Positions 24,241-35,992 of a DNA stretch of 64,000 nt are shown piece after piece. Source of the DNA: Haemonchus contortus. Taxonomy: Eukaryota > Nematoda > Chromadorea > Rhabditida > Trichostrongylidae. The stretch's first letter is position 1. Each line of letters begins with the position of its first letter. The notes beneath the pieces were generated by a model that was given only the letters and a program-made list of their open reading frames with translations, was not told the DNA's origin and did no database searches. Location: NCBI GenBank assembly GCA_000469685.2, contig LS997563.1, positions 36,139,468 to 36,203,467 on the forward strand, in the 5' to 3' direction. The translations under genes were made by a program, and so were the position numbers.

Positions 24241-26505
24241 CAGATTGTTTGCAATAAATGGAAAGTTTTACACATCAAAGAAATCCTGAGTAATTCCATA
24301 TTTTGCTTTGCGAGGGTTGTCAAGTCCAGTGATCACAAGTTCGAACGCAAGTACGCGGAGTGTTGGCGGACAATTCGTCCCAATCAATATCAGTGAACCC
24401 TGAAGTTTGCAAAACGCCTCCACCTTCTAACTTCTACCATCTACAGGCTTCCCTCACTTTTGATGGAAATGGTAACTCAATGCGAGTTTTTCCCTAGTTT
24501 TCCCTACTCACCGAAGAGGGGTGCAAACATGTTCCATCCAAGCAATCGAAGTGGGATTGCGAAACTTATAGCAGTTTCATGCACTTTCGATAGAGGGGGT
24601 CGTGAAAGTCACCTGACCGAAATGGTATTCTGAGAAACAATGCCCTCTCCTTGACCAAAAATGCGCTTGTGCGTTTCAATGAAAGAGCTGTCGAAACGTT
24701 GGGTGAGCAATTCATGTACACATATGATAACCCAATACAAAGTGTTTGGAGCAGAAAGTCTCTTACAATAGCGACAACGTAAGAATAAAATTTTCAATAC
24801 AACCATCGCCCTCACCATTCCCTCCCAAAAGAAACAGTATACAGGGGTTCTAACGATTCCGGATCCGTATCAAGGTACCCTGCTGCAAACTATGAATAAA
24901 AGAGAAAATTTGCAAAACTAGATGCGCTAAACAAGAAATACAGTAATGAGATAAGGCCTGTTGTAGAGTCGCGGTTGTTAATACTTAAATTAAGATTATG
25001 AGCGATAGCATATGGTACTATGTTTAAATATGGCTCTAAATGGCAAGAATAAATATTTATACATTGAGGTTGAATTTGAGATGTTGTGTTAAGGGGAATG
25101 TTGAGCACTTTCACCGAATTGCCAGCTTGAAAAGCACCCTGAACTGCTTCATAGCCTTAGCTTCATGAATCGACGAGAAGTAAGAAGAGACGAGAGAAAA
25201 CAGTTGATCTAACGCACGATCTGTCCCAGTCTAGCTAGGCTCCTTGCTCACTATGTGGGATGTACATGACCTGACCTCCAAGTTGTAGTGCGGAAACAAC
25301 CTTTGCCCGAAATCGTCCTTTGGATTCTTGATAGAACAGACAATGATAAATGGTTTTATGTGTAGTTTTTTTTTTCGAGAAAACTAGCCTGCATTGCCAC
25401 ATGAAGTTTCTTTGCTACCATCTGCAAAGAGGGTCAGCATTTCATCAAAAAAAAGGTTGCTGAATCTGGCTATTATACCACCTCCTCGACTTTCTCCTGA
25501 CCCTTTAAAGCAAGGGTCCTCGTCGAGTGAAATTCCTTCACAGATCAGCTTTGACCCGCAATTTCTGTCACTCTGTCCGCATGAAAACGAAATTCTGATT
25601 GACGTAACCAAAGTTACTTTTCTTCACCTCGAGGACAAGCGACTGAGCCTCACGAGATACGTTTTCTTTGTCAAGAAACCCGTCCCTCGAGAAAAACGTG
25701 GTGATGCGGCGGGACACGATATCACATCTCGACTTGGAGCCTCGAATCCACCTACGGTTTGCTCCGACGTTATGCACTGTGAAGCCTTCCTTCTTGATTT
25801 TCACGGTGAATATCACCCTTGCAGCCCCTGCTCTACTCACATAGTCATCCAACATTCGAGCTACAGTACCTGCGATACGGTCTTGTACACAAGCCTGCCC
25901 AAACTTGACTTCACGTCAATGGATACGAATATTTTTCGAAGGCATATGCACAGTAAACGATCTCGCATACACAACACAATATTCGAATGAGCATTCATGG
26001 CACAATTGATTGGAAAAAATACGACACATAAAAGAAACAACCAAATGTACTCCAAAGGCAAGCAAACGACCTACATTTCGCAGGGGTAGAACCTAGAGCG
26101 TCATGTCTTATGCGGGGAGACATGGGTTTAATCTGCTCGGCGCTTTTGTGCTTCCGTACAGGTGTCGATCATTACGTTGACCGACTTATTGCATCATCTT
26201 CAATCATCAACTCGGTGCTGGCGCGGAAAGAGCGGGTTCCGCTACAAAAGACTGCGGGACATTGGAGCAGTGACTACCAAACTCGACGGCGGCAGACGTA
26301 GCACTGTTGCTGCGTAAGCTAGAGCACGCGGCGTCTCTCGAAAACAGTGCGCGCCGAGCCCCGCGCACCTTATCAGGCGTGATCGTTTAAGAAGTAAAGC
26401 GAATGTCGGGACAGCTAGCTACGGAAAGCAAAAAAAATGCCGGATTGCTTTTCGCTGTTGCCATGGTCCCATTGCCCATTGAGAAATTCGATTCTGTGAT
26501 TGCAG
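24241..26505. other. No identified gene; conflicting open frames
   Basis: A 198-codon plus-strand frame (25394-25990) overlaps minus-strand frames (25855-25568; 26061-25861 with a strong hydrophobic start). Either could be coding; I recognise neither. The missing first exon of the kinase gene should lie here or upstream. Confidence 0.25.
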
Positions 26506-29500
26506 GGAACTGTAATAGAATCCTCGAAAAATAAATATGTTATCGTTAAATTACTAGGAGCAGGTGGATTTGGTGCAGTTTATAGGTAAGTTGGAATAAC
26601 GGATGAACAGGTGGAATCAATCGCGTTATCCTATTGTAGAGTACATGATCAAAAGGATCCAACAAAAATGTTTGCTTTGAAAGTTGAGAAGAAAATAGAA
26701 ACAAGAAAACATTCTAAATTAAAAATGGAGGTGTGTTCATCTACTACTCTTCTGCAAACTCCTTACATACATTGCTGGGCCCATACACGTAAAATCCTCC
26801 GCCCCAAACAATGATTTTTGCAAAAGTTGCAGGCCACATAGCTGCGCAGCATTCGTTCCAGATTGCCATATTGAAATTGGTTGCAAACGAAAGAAATCAG
26901 TCACACTTCACTGCGATTATCGACAGAGGAAAAAAAGAAACGTTCTTCTTTCTCGTCATGGAATTGGTTGGAAAAAGTCTAGCTGATCTCAAAAACGCTA
27001 GACCGGAAAGGGTATATTTTTACTAAAGCTGTATGCAATCTAACACTTTCACGTCTACCTCAAATTCAAAAGGTAGGTTGTGTAGGGCTGCGGCCATACC
27101 AGCTTTTCTTCCACTTCTCTCGAGACCTTTATAGCCCTTTGTTTGATAGAGATCGGCTAGCTGTCACCAGTTTCATATCGCAGGATATCAGAACTCCGAT
27201 CCGCACAAACTTTGTCTGTCAAGAAGAGAAACCCTATGTGCTCTTTTGGGATGCTTACGCTGCCGTATTGGATTCTCTCACAGCTTCATAGGAAAGGGAC
27301 TCATTTACATTACTATTCTTACGGGTATAAGTAGACTACGCGTAGCTAGCCAAGTTACCCCAGAGTGGACGGAGGGCTTATTTTTTAAAGCGGCCCGAAC
27401 GAGTCCCAGTCACTCGAGGGCAAGCCTTCGACCGAACCGCCATACCAATCGATATATCGATATCGATAGGATACCAATCGCCCTGTCGACAGTCCTCATA
27501 CGCATGCGTGGATACACATTCGAGAAAACAGGTCTAAAACTTCCTCTATCCTCCACCTAGCCTCGACAACAACCTCCACTGAAACAAATTCTATTCTAGC
27601 TTAGACAAAAAATTTGAATATGCGTGATGCATTACTCTTCCACATCCCTTCCTTGATGCATCTGTAAAATGGTGATACTGTGATGAAACAAACCATACCT
27701 TTCCCCACTAAATAGGGACTAGGGACTGGCTGTTAAGATCTATGCGTATTAGCCTTCAGCGCCAATCAATCCCATTTTGAGGTGCGCCTCCGCATTCAAT
27801 TTTTGTTCAGAATCATAGTGGCGTTTTGAATGCGTGTGTGGCTTATGGAGCGACTTGCGGTGGTGTGCTACTGCACAAGCTTGTGCTTTTAACCCAGCAC
27901 ACGACGCTGGTATCAATTTATCGACGCCGTAGGGATGGAAGGCTTGGTTAACATGGACACATACCGAAGCGTGATACAATCCCTGATATACGTACGATAA
28001 TATGCTCCAATTGCCACAACACCAAATCCGCTCGAGTTTATCCACTTACAGTCTAATTTTTTTTTGATTTTCTTCCGCAACAATGACCATAAAAAGGAGC
28101 CATCTCATTCGGATTCACCTAACACAGATCACTTACAGCACTTCTCCATATCTACAGGCTTGGGCGCTTCAATACAATGCCTAGAAGCCTGTGAAGACCT
28201 TCACAAATACGGGTTCATACATCGTGATTTGAAACCTGCAAATTATGCTTGTGGATTAGGAGAAAAGAGACATGTGGTTCAGTTTCAATCTTTTTCTTTT
28301 GTTGCCCCGGAAAGAGGACCGGCATTCTGTTTCAGGTGTATATTTTGGACTTCGGAATAGCTCGACGTATTCTCAATGATAAAAACGAATTGAAGACACC
28401 ACGTGTATCAGTTCGATTCAAGGTATTCAGCAAACGGCTAATCGTGGAACCAGTAGCTAGTTGTACATGGCCCACTTCAGGGTACTATACCATTTGCCTC
28501 CATTGCTTGTCACAGAGGTATAGAAATGGGTCCAAAAGATGATTGCGAGTCATGGTTCTACTTGATGTTAGATTTAACGGTCCCTGGAGGTAAGCGAAGA
28601 AGGGAGACCTTATAGGAAAGGTGGTAATAGATGGCAAAGACGTTGCCATTCGCTGCACAACGAGTCGATCATCTTCTTGATTTTGCTAGAAAAACAGTTT
28701 TCAACTCGCGCAGCTGTCAGGTCCAGTTGATGCTCTTTCATGTTGTACCAGTCTGGTTCTAGTTTCCTGTGGGAGAGTTGCAAAAGTTGGATATGTGGCG
28801 TATTGAATTTCACCCTTCAGCTACCAATGACGTTTACCTTAAAGGCAGAGTTAACAAAAAAGTTGGGGTACCCTTTTTTGACGGGAATTGATAGGACTAC
28901 TCTAGAATAAAGCGATAACAACGAAAAAAGCGCAAAAAACGATGAGCAAAAATAATTACAAAGGGTCAAAAAAAAAGAGCTGGAAAGGGGGGGGGGGGTT
29001 GGACGAATTTCACATTGAAAAAACGACGGTTAGGGAGTGTTCGAGCGAGAATGCACGAACGCGACGCAATGTCCGCAATACAGACAACACATCGAAATTA
29101 ACGGAGTTTCTGAAATAAAAAAAACGTTTGCGAGCAATAATCTACACAAAATATGTTAAAATCTTCAATAAACGTACGAGAATAGTTAAAGAATGCTACC
29201 GTAAAAAATTAATAACAAAAAAAACAAACGATACGCGAATAATAGAAATAACAGCCGAATACTAGCCCCTGTGCGAGGCGGTCGACCAGCTGATCATTCC
29301 TGGCAATTTGCCAACCTGTGTATCGATTTTTCGCCAACTTCGCTCCAGTGCGAATGTGGTGAAGGACAATTGGAACAAGTAGTCAACATAGCGAGGGGCG
29401 GAGGCATCCCGTCCCCCAAAGTTCCTGCCCTTATCGTGCCCTATCCAGCCGTTTTCCGACCTAATTCCTGCACAAATGGTATCAGAGGGGGCTTCGAATT

Positions 29501-31119
29501 CAAACCATGTGCAAATCTCCGAAACCATTTTTCGTGAACAGTGCCTTTAATGTGCGCTGTTCAGGTGAAAGCATCGAATGCTCACTTGTAAGGAAATATG
29601 CTAAAAGTAGATTTTTCTCACACAGTAAAGAGCTGAACTCAGAATGACTTTCATCCTATACATTTCGTGCCTTAATCAAGTATCGAACATGGTACCGCGA
29701 GCCCCTCGGTATTCCAAATCCATTTCGGGAGTCAGGATCTGGAAAATGAAGCTTATCTGGACACCTCTGGGCACAACTACACCCACCCCATTGTCGCTGA
29801 ATGACGATGAATGAACAAGGCGGTGCTTTGAAATTAAAGCATGGTAAAAAGGAGCCATAACAATCCTTAAAACCACAGTCCGCGACAATTTTGGAATATT
29901 TAGTCTCAAAAGAAAACGGACGTCTCACAAGGTTGGCGAGTTATGGACAAAGCTTCGGCCTCGGAAGGAACCCGTACTTGTAATGCAATGGATAAAAGCA
30001 CAATGCCGGACACCACAAGTTCGATGTCGAAGGTTGAAGTTTTGCCCGAAATTCGCCAACCTTGCCAGAATTTCGCATCGTATTATGGCAAAAAATAGTG
30101 ATTAAGAAAAGATCAAGTCTAATATAATGGTTATCATAGCTGAGAATACAGGAAATGGTCAACTCTCCAGCAGCACTTCGGTCGTTATTGGATCCACTCA
30201 TGTAGAAAGTAGAAAGCGAAAAGTATTGTAGATACTGTATATGTGAGGAGATCTGCGATAGTCTTTCAAATTTATTATTGTCCATATTAGTGTAGAAGTA
30301 GTCGGATCCATCTTCCATAATCATTCCTATGGTAGCGGTACGTGATGTTCTTTCCGTAGACGTGAGCACACTTCTCAAAACACAATCTGACGCTGAGACA
30401 TGTCTTTGTCAGTTAACGACTTTGAGATAGTTACGCAGCAAGAGGGTTGATATAAGTATCCTATGCAGCAAAGCACTGCCCATAGTAAGCCGTGGGAGCG
30501 AGGTCGATGCCTCCCGGATCACTTGAATTGAGACCGTTCATTCCATTAGTATAAACCCAGCTTGAAAAGTCAACTTCATCTATCCTTAATTTTTCTTTGT
30601 ATCCCAAGTGTCAATGCTATCTGAATGCCTCGCAGAAATCCGACTGATTACGCTTTTCGGCTGTTCTGTATTACCCTTTCTTTGTGTGTTATGTAGTTTT
30701 CTTTTCTCCAAGTAGTAGACTATTCATATAAGTTGTAGGCTTAATTTGGAAACGAATTGCTGATAAGAATGAAGTGCTCAAGGTGAAAGAAGAATGTAGG
30801 ACGTCGAGAAAGGTCTTTTTGGATAAGAAAATAACGAACATCACTTAGACTGACCTTATTCAGCAGTTTAGGATCAAATGCTTGGCTCTTTGAAATGCAA
30901 AGAAGAACTCCTACGAGTACTCGAGTATATCGATAAGCTGCAGTATCATGATCATGTTGACTATACGTACATTTATAAGATGCTTGAAGAGGTACTTTTG
31001 CTGAAGACGTTCAAGTCTTCAAAATCCAGGAACTTTACATCGATTCATGATTTCAGGGAGCACTTCAATCGGGTGGAAATGTGAATAATCCATATGACTG
31101 GGAGACCGAAGTCTCGTAA
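26506..31119 (+). CDS. Casein-kinase-1/TTBK-like protein kinase (nematode expansion), first exon missing
   Basis: Ser/Thr kinase of the CK1 group, in the worm-expanded TTBK-like class. Exons: 26506-26585, 26640-26730, 26862-27011, 28139-28276, 28336-28422, 28481-28589, 30739-30812, 30872-30991 and 31057-31119. They join in frame to 303 residues. Visible motifs: glycine loop GAGGFGAVYR; ATP-lysine in FALKVE; VMELVGKSLADL; catalytic loop HRDLKPAN; DFGIAR; GTIPFASIACHRGIEMGPKDD with CESWFYLMLDL; and the typical tail KCKEELLRVLEYIDKLQY ending NPYDWETEVS. All catalytic residues are present, so it is probably active. The start codon lies in an upstream exon I could not place; the first listed exon begins after a TGCAG acceptor at GTVIESS. 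Intron 3 carries a SINE, and intron 6 (2.1 kb) carries a fold-back repeat. Many C. elegans relatives are sperm-enriched; that is family knowledge only. Confidence 0.88.
27755..28045 (-). repeat. tRNA-derived SINE, copy 2 (in kinase intron 3)
   Basis: Diverged copy of the SINE family. It shares GGATGGAAGGCTTGGTTA and the CTTGCGGTGG-type tail with copies 3 and 4. Lies inside intron 3 of the kinase gene. Confidence 0.65.
28590..30738. other. Kinase intron 6
   Basis: Non-coding stretch of 2.1 kb between kinase exons. Contains a poly-G run near 28987-28998 and a short fold-back repeat at 29935-30070 that shares its ends with 41715-41965. Confidence 0.6.
29935..30070. repeat. Fold-back repeat with tRNA-like arms, copy 1
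   Basis: The left arm (TTATGGACAAAGCTTC, CCCGTACTTGT) and right arm (GAAGTTTTGCCCGAAATTCG) are near inverse copies. The same ends occur at 41715-41965. Inserted in kinase intron 6. Confidence 0.6.
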
Positions 31120-31674
31120 TATTGCTGCTTGTAAAACGAGATAACAAAACAAATTCTCGATCACATTTAACTGATATCATTAAAAGATAGCATTCCAGCT
31201 GTTTTTAGCAGTTTTATTCGTAAACGGTCATTTCTATGAAAAAATCGCTAATCTACAATCGAGCAAAGAAGCTGCTTAACTTACTTTTGGGGACTTGTCA
31301 CTGCGATTCGTTTGCTACCGGAGGTTATTGACATCAAATTCAAGGTTTCCCTTTTTTGCCCGCTTTGTTCGCTGGTTTTACCAAGAACATTGGACAAAGT
31401 GGATCGTTCTAGCAGTTACCATTATCTTTTGCGAGGACTCATCGAGGAGCGTAGATCTCAAAGTGCACCCAAACGCAGTTGAATGTAGAAAATCTCAAGG
31501 TTTGCTAAAAGACCTATCGGCTATGTAAGGAGAACTGTGAATCTGCTCTCTGACGCTCAGATGTTCGAATGAGCTCACAATTTGCCTTTCTCTTATCATT
31601 GAATTGTATTCTGATGTTCTCTTCCATTTGTTCCATTCGACCGGTCCAATGCTGGATAAATGGATGAGGGATAA
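31120..31674. other. 3' flank of the kinase gene; nothing further seen
   Basis: About 0.55 kb without recognisable gene or repeat. Confidence 0.4.
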
Positions 31675-31960
31675 AAATTTAAGCCTAATCAATCCCGTCT
31701 GAGGGACGTGCCCCGCATTCGCCTCCCAATCAGAATCGTAATGGCGAACTGAATGCATATGTGGCGGATAGAGTGACTTACGGTGGCGTGTCGATATATG
31801 TATAGGCTTTTATCAGAGACGAGTTTGGTACCAATTAACTGACTCGGAGTGACGGCCAGGCTTGGTTAGCCTGGGCATCAATTCTATACGACCTCCCTCA
31901 AGTCGTAGTAGTACTGTATCGGTGGGAGTTTGGGGGCAGGAATATGGTGGGTTGTGTCGT
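31675..31960 (-). repeat. tRNA-derived SINE, copy 3
   Basis: Shares the tail AATCCCGTCTGAGG, the CTTACGGTGGCG block and the GGTACCAA block with copy 4. It lies just upstream of the SL1-like sequence and the first large tandem-unit element. Confidence 0.65.
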
Positions 31961-32048
31961 GCCCGATATTGATATGTGCACTTGATACCGTTGTTGCCAC
32001 GCGGGTCTTACAATACACCACACTCGTGAAACCGAGGTTTAATAATTC

Positions 32049-32069
32049 CTCGAACTTGGGTAATAAACC
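32049..32069 (-). other. SL1-like 21-mer
   Basis: The minus strand reads GGTTTATTACCCAAGTTCGA followed by G. It differs from the nematode SL1 spliced leader by one missing A and one T-to-C change. It is not followed by the GTAAAC-type donor of an SL RNA gene, so it is not an SL RNA gene. It may be a retroposed trans-spliced transcript end or a decayed derivative. Confidence 0.5.
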
Positions 32070-32074
32070 ATATC

Positions 32075-33300
32075 CTTACTATATATAAAGCGCTCGCGTC
32101 TGTCTGTCTGTCTGTTTGTTTGTTTGCACGGAAATTCATAACTCCTATCCCCGTGGACCTAAAACGTTCAAATTTGGTAGAAGCACAGGCGGCAGGATGG
32201 GAACACTTATGGTGGATAACCGGACCGGACTCCGCCCACAGGGAGCAGGGTTTGCGCGAATCAAATGTTGGAGCGCGAAAATCATAACTCCTGACTCCGT
32301 GGACCTAGAGCGTTCAAATTCGGTAAGAGTACAGGAGGCAGGATGGGAACATTTATGGCGGGAGGCAGGACCGGACCGCGTCCACAGTCTGCGGGGTTTG
32401 CGCCAAAATTGTCAATTTAGCCCTAGGGCATTCAAACTTGGCAGGAGTATAGACGGCATGATGGGAACACTTATGGTAAGTGGGAAGACCGGACCCGCCC
32501 ATAGGGGGCGGGGTGTGCGCGAATATTTTCAATTTGGCCTAAGGGCATTAAAACTTGGTAGGAGAACAGGAACAGTACACGAACACTTATGTTTTGCAGT
32601 AGGGCCGGACTGCGCCCATAGGGGTCGGGGTTTCCACGAAATAAATGTCTGAGCGAAAACTTCTGATCTCGTGGAGTTGGAGAGCAATATAAATAGGAGT
32701 AGAGGGGGCAGGATGGGGACACTGACGATAGAAAAGACCTCAGAGAACAAGATTCAATCACCAATTATATCCTAGCGCCTTTATTGTTTACGTTCTAGCT
32801 TTGACTCTTTGATATGTTCCATTCTACAATAAGGGCAAGTGCATTGATAGGGACCGATTATGAATTTGGTTCACTTCATGCTTACGACCGCTACCTAGCG
32901 TAGTTTGCGATTCAATGAAGAGTCACGTTTCCTCGATATCAGTCATGGCAGAACTTATCCGACCGCTAATAATCTGGGAGCTTCTATTAATGACATTTTC
33001 TTGAAGAAAAAAGTTCCCTTGATAACAGCCACCTATTTTTGCAGTCTGCTTCTCCTTGAGATATAAAGAGCCACAGGGCCTTTTTTCAAAAAACTTTCTC
33101 ACAAAGATGGTGGGCACATCCAACTGTTAGCAGCGATAGAAAGAGCTCATTCCACCTTACCACGATGTAGAGTTCTGTAGGCAAATCATTAAAGTAGCTT
33201 CTTTGTCGAGTGCTGATTTTGACTACATAATCGCAGCACTGCGTATACAGATCTGTTGATTGATTAATCAATGTGACGCGGGCGTTAGCTTGCATAGCCC
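32075..33300. repeat. Tandem-unit repeat element, copy 2
   Basis: Begins with TATATATAAAGC and a TCTG/TTTG-rich tract. About five units of roughly 130 bp follow (32140-32700), each with GTGGACCTA, CGTTCAAAT, GGTAGGAGCACAGG, CAGGATGGGAACACTTATGG and GGGGTTTGCGCGAA. The middle module is at 32760-33080 and the right module at 33090-33300. Long open frames here follow from the repeat unit and are not genes. Confidence 0.82.
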
Positions 33301-33304
33301 ACTG

Positions 33305-34390
33305 GTGAGTATATATAAAGCAGTAACTTGGTTTGTCGGTTTGTCGGTATGTCGGTATGTCGGTATGTCGGTTTGTCGGTCTGTCCGTCCGGGTTGCTTT
33401 GTGATTATGATAAACATAGTGGTATGGAGAACTTATCCTACTTTATATAATTCGCTAAGTGTGTCTGTTGGTGTGTCGGTGTGTTTGTGGGTGTGTGTGT
33501 TTGTTTGTGTGTGTGTGTCGGTGTGTGTGTCTGACCGGAAATTCATAATTCCTGTCCCCGTGGACCTAGAGCGTTCAAATTTGGTAGGAGTAAAGGGGGG
33601 CAGGACGGGAACACCTCTGGTAAGGCAGGACCAGACTCCATTTACAGGGAGCGAGGCGTGCACGATAAAAATTCTAGGACGCAAATTCATAACTCTTGTC
33701 CCCGTGGACTTGGAGCGTTCAAACTTGGTAGGAGCACAGGCGACAGGACGGGAACACTTATGGTGGGTGGCAGGACCAGAATCCGTGCACAGGGGGCGGG
33801 GTTTCGCCCGACATAGTCAATTAGGCCCTAGGTCCTTCAAACTTGGCAGGAGTACAGGCGGCAGGATGGGAACATTTATCGTTGATAGGAGGCAGGCGGC
33901 AGTATGGGAGCACTTATGATGAGTAGCAGGGCCGGATTCCGCCCCCTAGGGACGGGTTTTCGCGAAATAAATGAGTGGAAATCCATAACTCCTGATCCCG
34001 TGGACTTGGAAAGCAAAATCAGTAGGAGGAGGCAGGATGGAAACACTGACAATAGAAGAGGCCTTAGAGAAGTAGATCCACTCACCAATCACCTCCTAGC
34101 GCCTTTGTTATTTACGATCTAGCTTTGACTTATTGATATGTTTCATTCGACAAGTAGGGTAAGTGGTGTGATTATAAGGAGATGAATTTGGTTCACTTCT
34201 TGGTATCAGATTACGACCGCTATCCAACAGAGTTTGCGATTAAGTGAAAGATCACCTCTTTTTGCTTTGATATCATTCTTAGCAAAATTTATCCGACCGC
34301 TAATAATGTTGGATTCTCAGTCAATGATGTATCCGTAGAGAAAAGGAGGTACATCTTTTAAGGCATTTGATAGTCTATACTCTCGCTCAG
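33305..34390. repeat. Tandem-unit repeat element, copy 3
   Basis: Starts TATATATAAAGCAGTAACTT followed by an 8-mer array of GTCGGTAT/GTCGGTTT (33330-33385). A GT-rich microsatellite lies at 33457-33530. Four or so 130-bp units follow (33540-34050), then the middle module (34080-34370). A 219-codon open frame (33260-33919) is a by-product of the repeats. Confidence 0.82.
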
Positions 34391-34399
34391 CGAAACAGC

Positions 34400-35482
34400 G
34401 AAATAACCTAGAAAAAAGGGGGAAGAATTTCATTAGTTTGATGTTTTTCGGGCGAGAAGGAAGGAGAGCCCTTGATGATGGCATTGAGGAACATTGATGG
34501 TAGCTAACATAGTAGCCTCAATCGCGGTGAAGTCTCTGAATACTATTTTTCTCTGAATAATCGCCTTTGTGATATATTCGGACACAGCGAAGGGCTTACA
34601 GGAGAAATCGCTCCCTATTCGAAGCTAGTTCTCAGGGTGTAGAGCTTTCTAAAAAAAGGAGAATCCGAATTATTATTCACGCATAGCAAGTTTCTCACAG
34701 GAAGGAGGAGCGTCCGGCGTAGCCGGGGGAACCCGTGAGAAGGAGGAGAGCTGGCGTTAGCCGGGCGATCCGACTGGTATGAATAAGAAGTATAACAAAT
34801 ACATACAAGAAAGCACGAACCGTCATACATGCAAAAGGCACGAACCGATGAGGATATGGCGTATCGATACGGGATGTGTGTATGAAGCGAAAGAGGTTAA
34901 GTGAGTGCGTATTGATATTTGGTCAGCGTATAAAGCACAAGAAAGTGAATGAGCATCCCTCAAGCGTAATAAAGAGCGTTATAAAAAGCATAATAAAGAG
35001 CGATATAAAAGGCGTAATAGAGGACAGCGTGGAGAACATCAATAGCAACTGACCTTCCTCATCGTTCGGGCGTGCTTATGAGTGCGAGGCATCCAGCCTC
35101 GCACCACTGAAATGTGGCATTTTGTTTTGTGAGAAAGTTGAGACAAGGGAATGTTTCCAGTCGCGCAAGGCTCGATGTGCCGGATTGCAACTTGAACGCG
35201 TTACAGTTGCAATACGCTTTTTCGTGCGCTGCCTTATCTGTGCTACCTCACCAATCAGTACCAAATGTTCGGTCTTCCGTACCTACAGAACTGAAAGTGA
35301 AGCATATTCCTCTTGCGTGAGAGCTTACTGCGTTGGAGTGCAACCTGTCGATGAATTTTAAATTGAAACTTGGGATTCACGTGAATGGGAAATGAACTGT
35401 TCTCATAAAGACTAACTTGTCAGTACAGTTTAGTGAGGATCGAGGAAAGTATGCAACTAAATATGTCTCTTAGAAGATTAGA
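34400..35482. other. No gene; short tandem and hairpin repeats
   Basis: A 24-bp unit (GCGTAATAAAGAGCG-type) occurs three times at 34964-35035. Two related GC-rich blocks with CCGGCGTAGCCGG and GGCGTTAGCCGGGC lie at 34700-34775, and a related block (CCCAGCTTACGCCGGGC) is at about 41030. No coding exon is supported. Confidence 0.5.
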
Positions 35483-35992
35483 AGCACAGTTCACGATAAA
35501 AATGGTTTCTGAGATTGCCTTGTAGTATTAATTCGACGCTCACCCTCATACTATACTTGTCGTTATAAGCTCGAAAAACTCGCTGGATAGAGCACAATAA
35601 GGGCCAGAGATTGTATCGTGTGAATGCCACACCCATATTGGAAGAACTCCAACGGCTCGTAGTGGCTGCACTATTTCAAGGGGCTCCCATTTAGGAAGTT
35701 CTAACTATTTGTCGTAACCCATGGCGAAAATGAAATGAAATGCAGTTTCGGGCAATCTCGGCTTGATGCACTCTTCTCCTTGCGCAGTGGGGGGCAAGTT
35801 AAATCTCATCCAAATACCCTTACATGCCATTCTCGTCACGATGATCTCGTACAACCTCGATTGCCCTCCTTTTAAAAAAACCTTGAAGTAGGCGGATTTT
35901 CTCAATTTCTTGATCGCGATGTACTCCTCCACATCAACACTTCCGCTTTTCAACATAAAAAGCACCTCACACTTATCGTGAACTATGCCTCA
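35483..35992. mobile_element. TIR element of about 0.5 kb, copy 1
   Basis: The ends AGCACAGTTCACGATAAAAA and its near complement (CTTATCGTGAACTATGCCTC) form inverted repeats of about 20 bp. The body is homologous to 52237-52722. A minus-strand frame of 86 codons (35965-35705) is open in this copy but broken in the other. Confidence 0.75.

Noticed and set aside
25394..25990. 198-codon open frame on + as a definite gene
   Set aside because: No family recognised, no splice or poly(A) support, and minus-strand frames in the same place look equally protein-like.
32030..32069. SL RNA gene on -
   Set aside because: The SL1-like 21-mer is not followed by a GTAAAC-type donor or an Sm-site region.
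32116..32652. 178-codon open frame on +
   Set aside because: Built from the same 130-bp tandem units as copy 3; no independent evidence of coding.
33260..33919. 219-codon open frame on +
   Set aside because: It lies across the GTCGG/GT microsatellite and the 130-bp tandem units. The low-complexity Val/Cys/Ser run and repeated VDLERSNLVG come from the repeat unit, not from a gene.
34964..35035. CRISPR-like array
   Set aside because: The 24-bp units are directly adjacent with no spacers, and the host is a eukaryote; it is a minisatellite.
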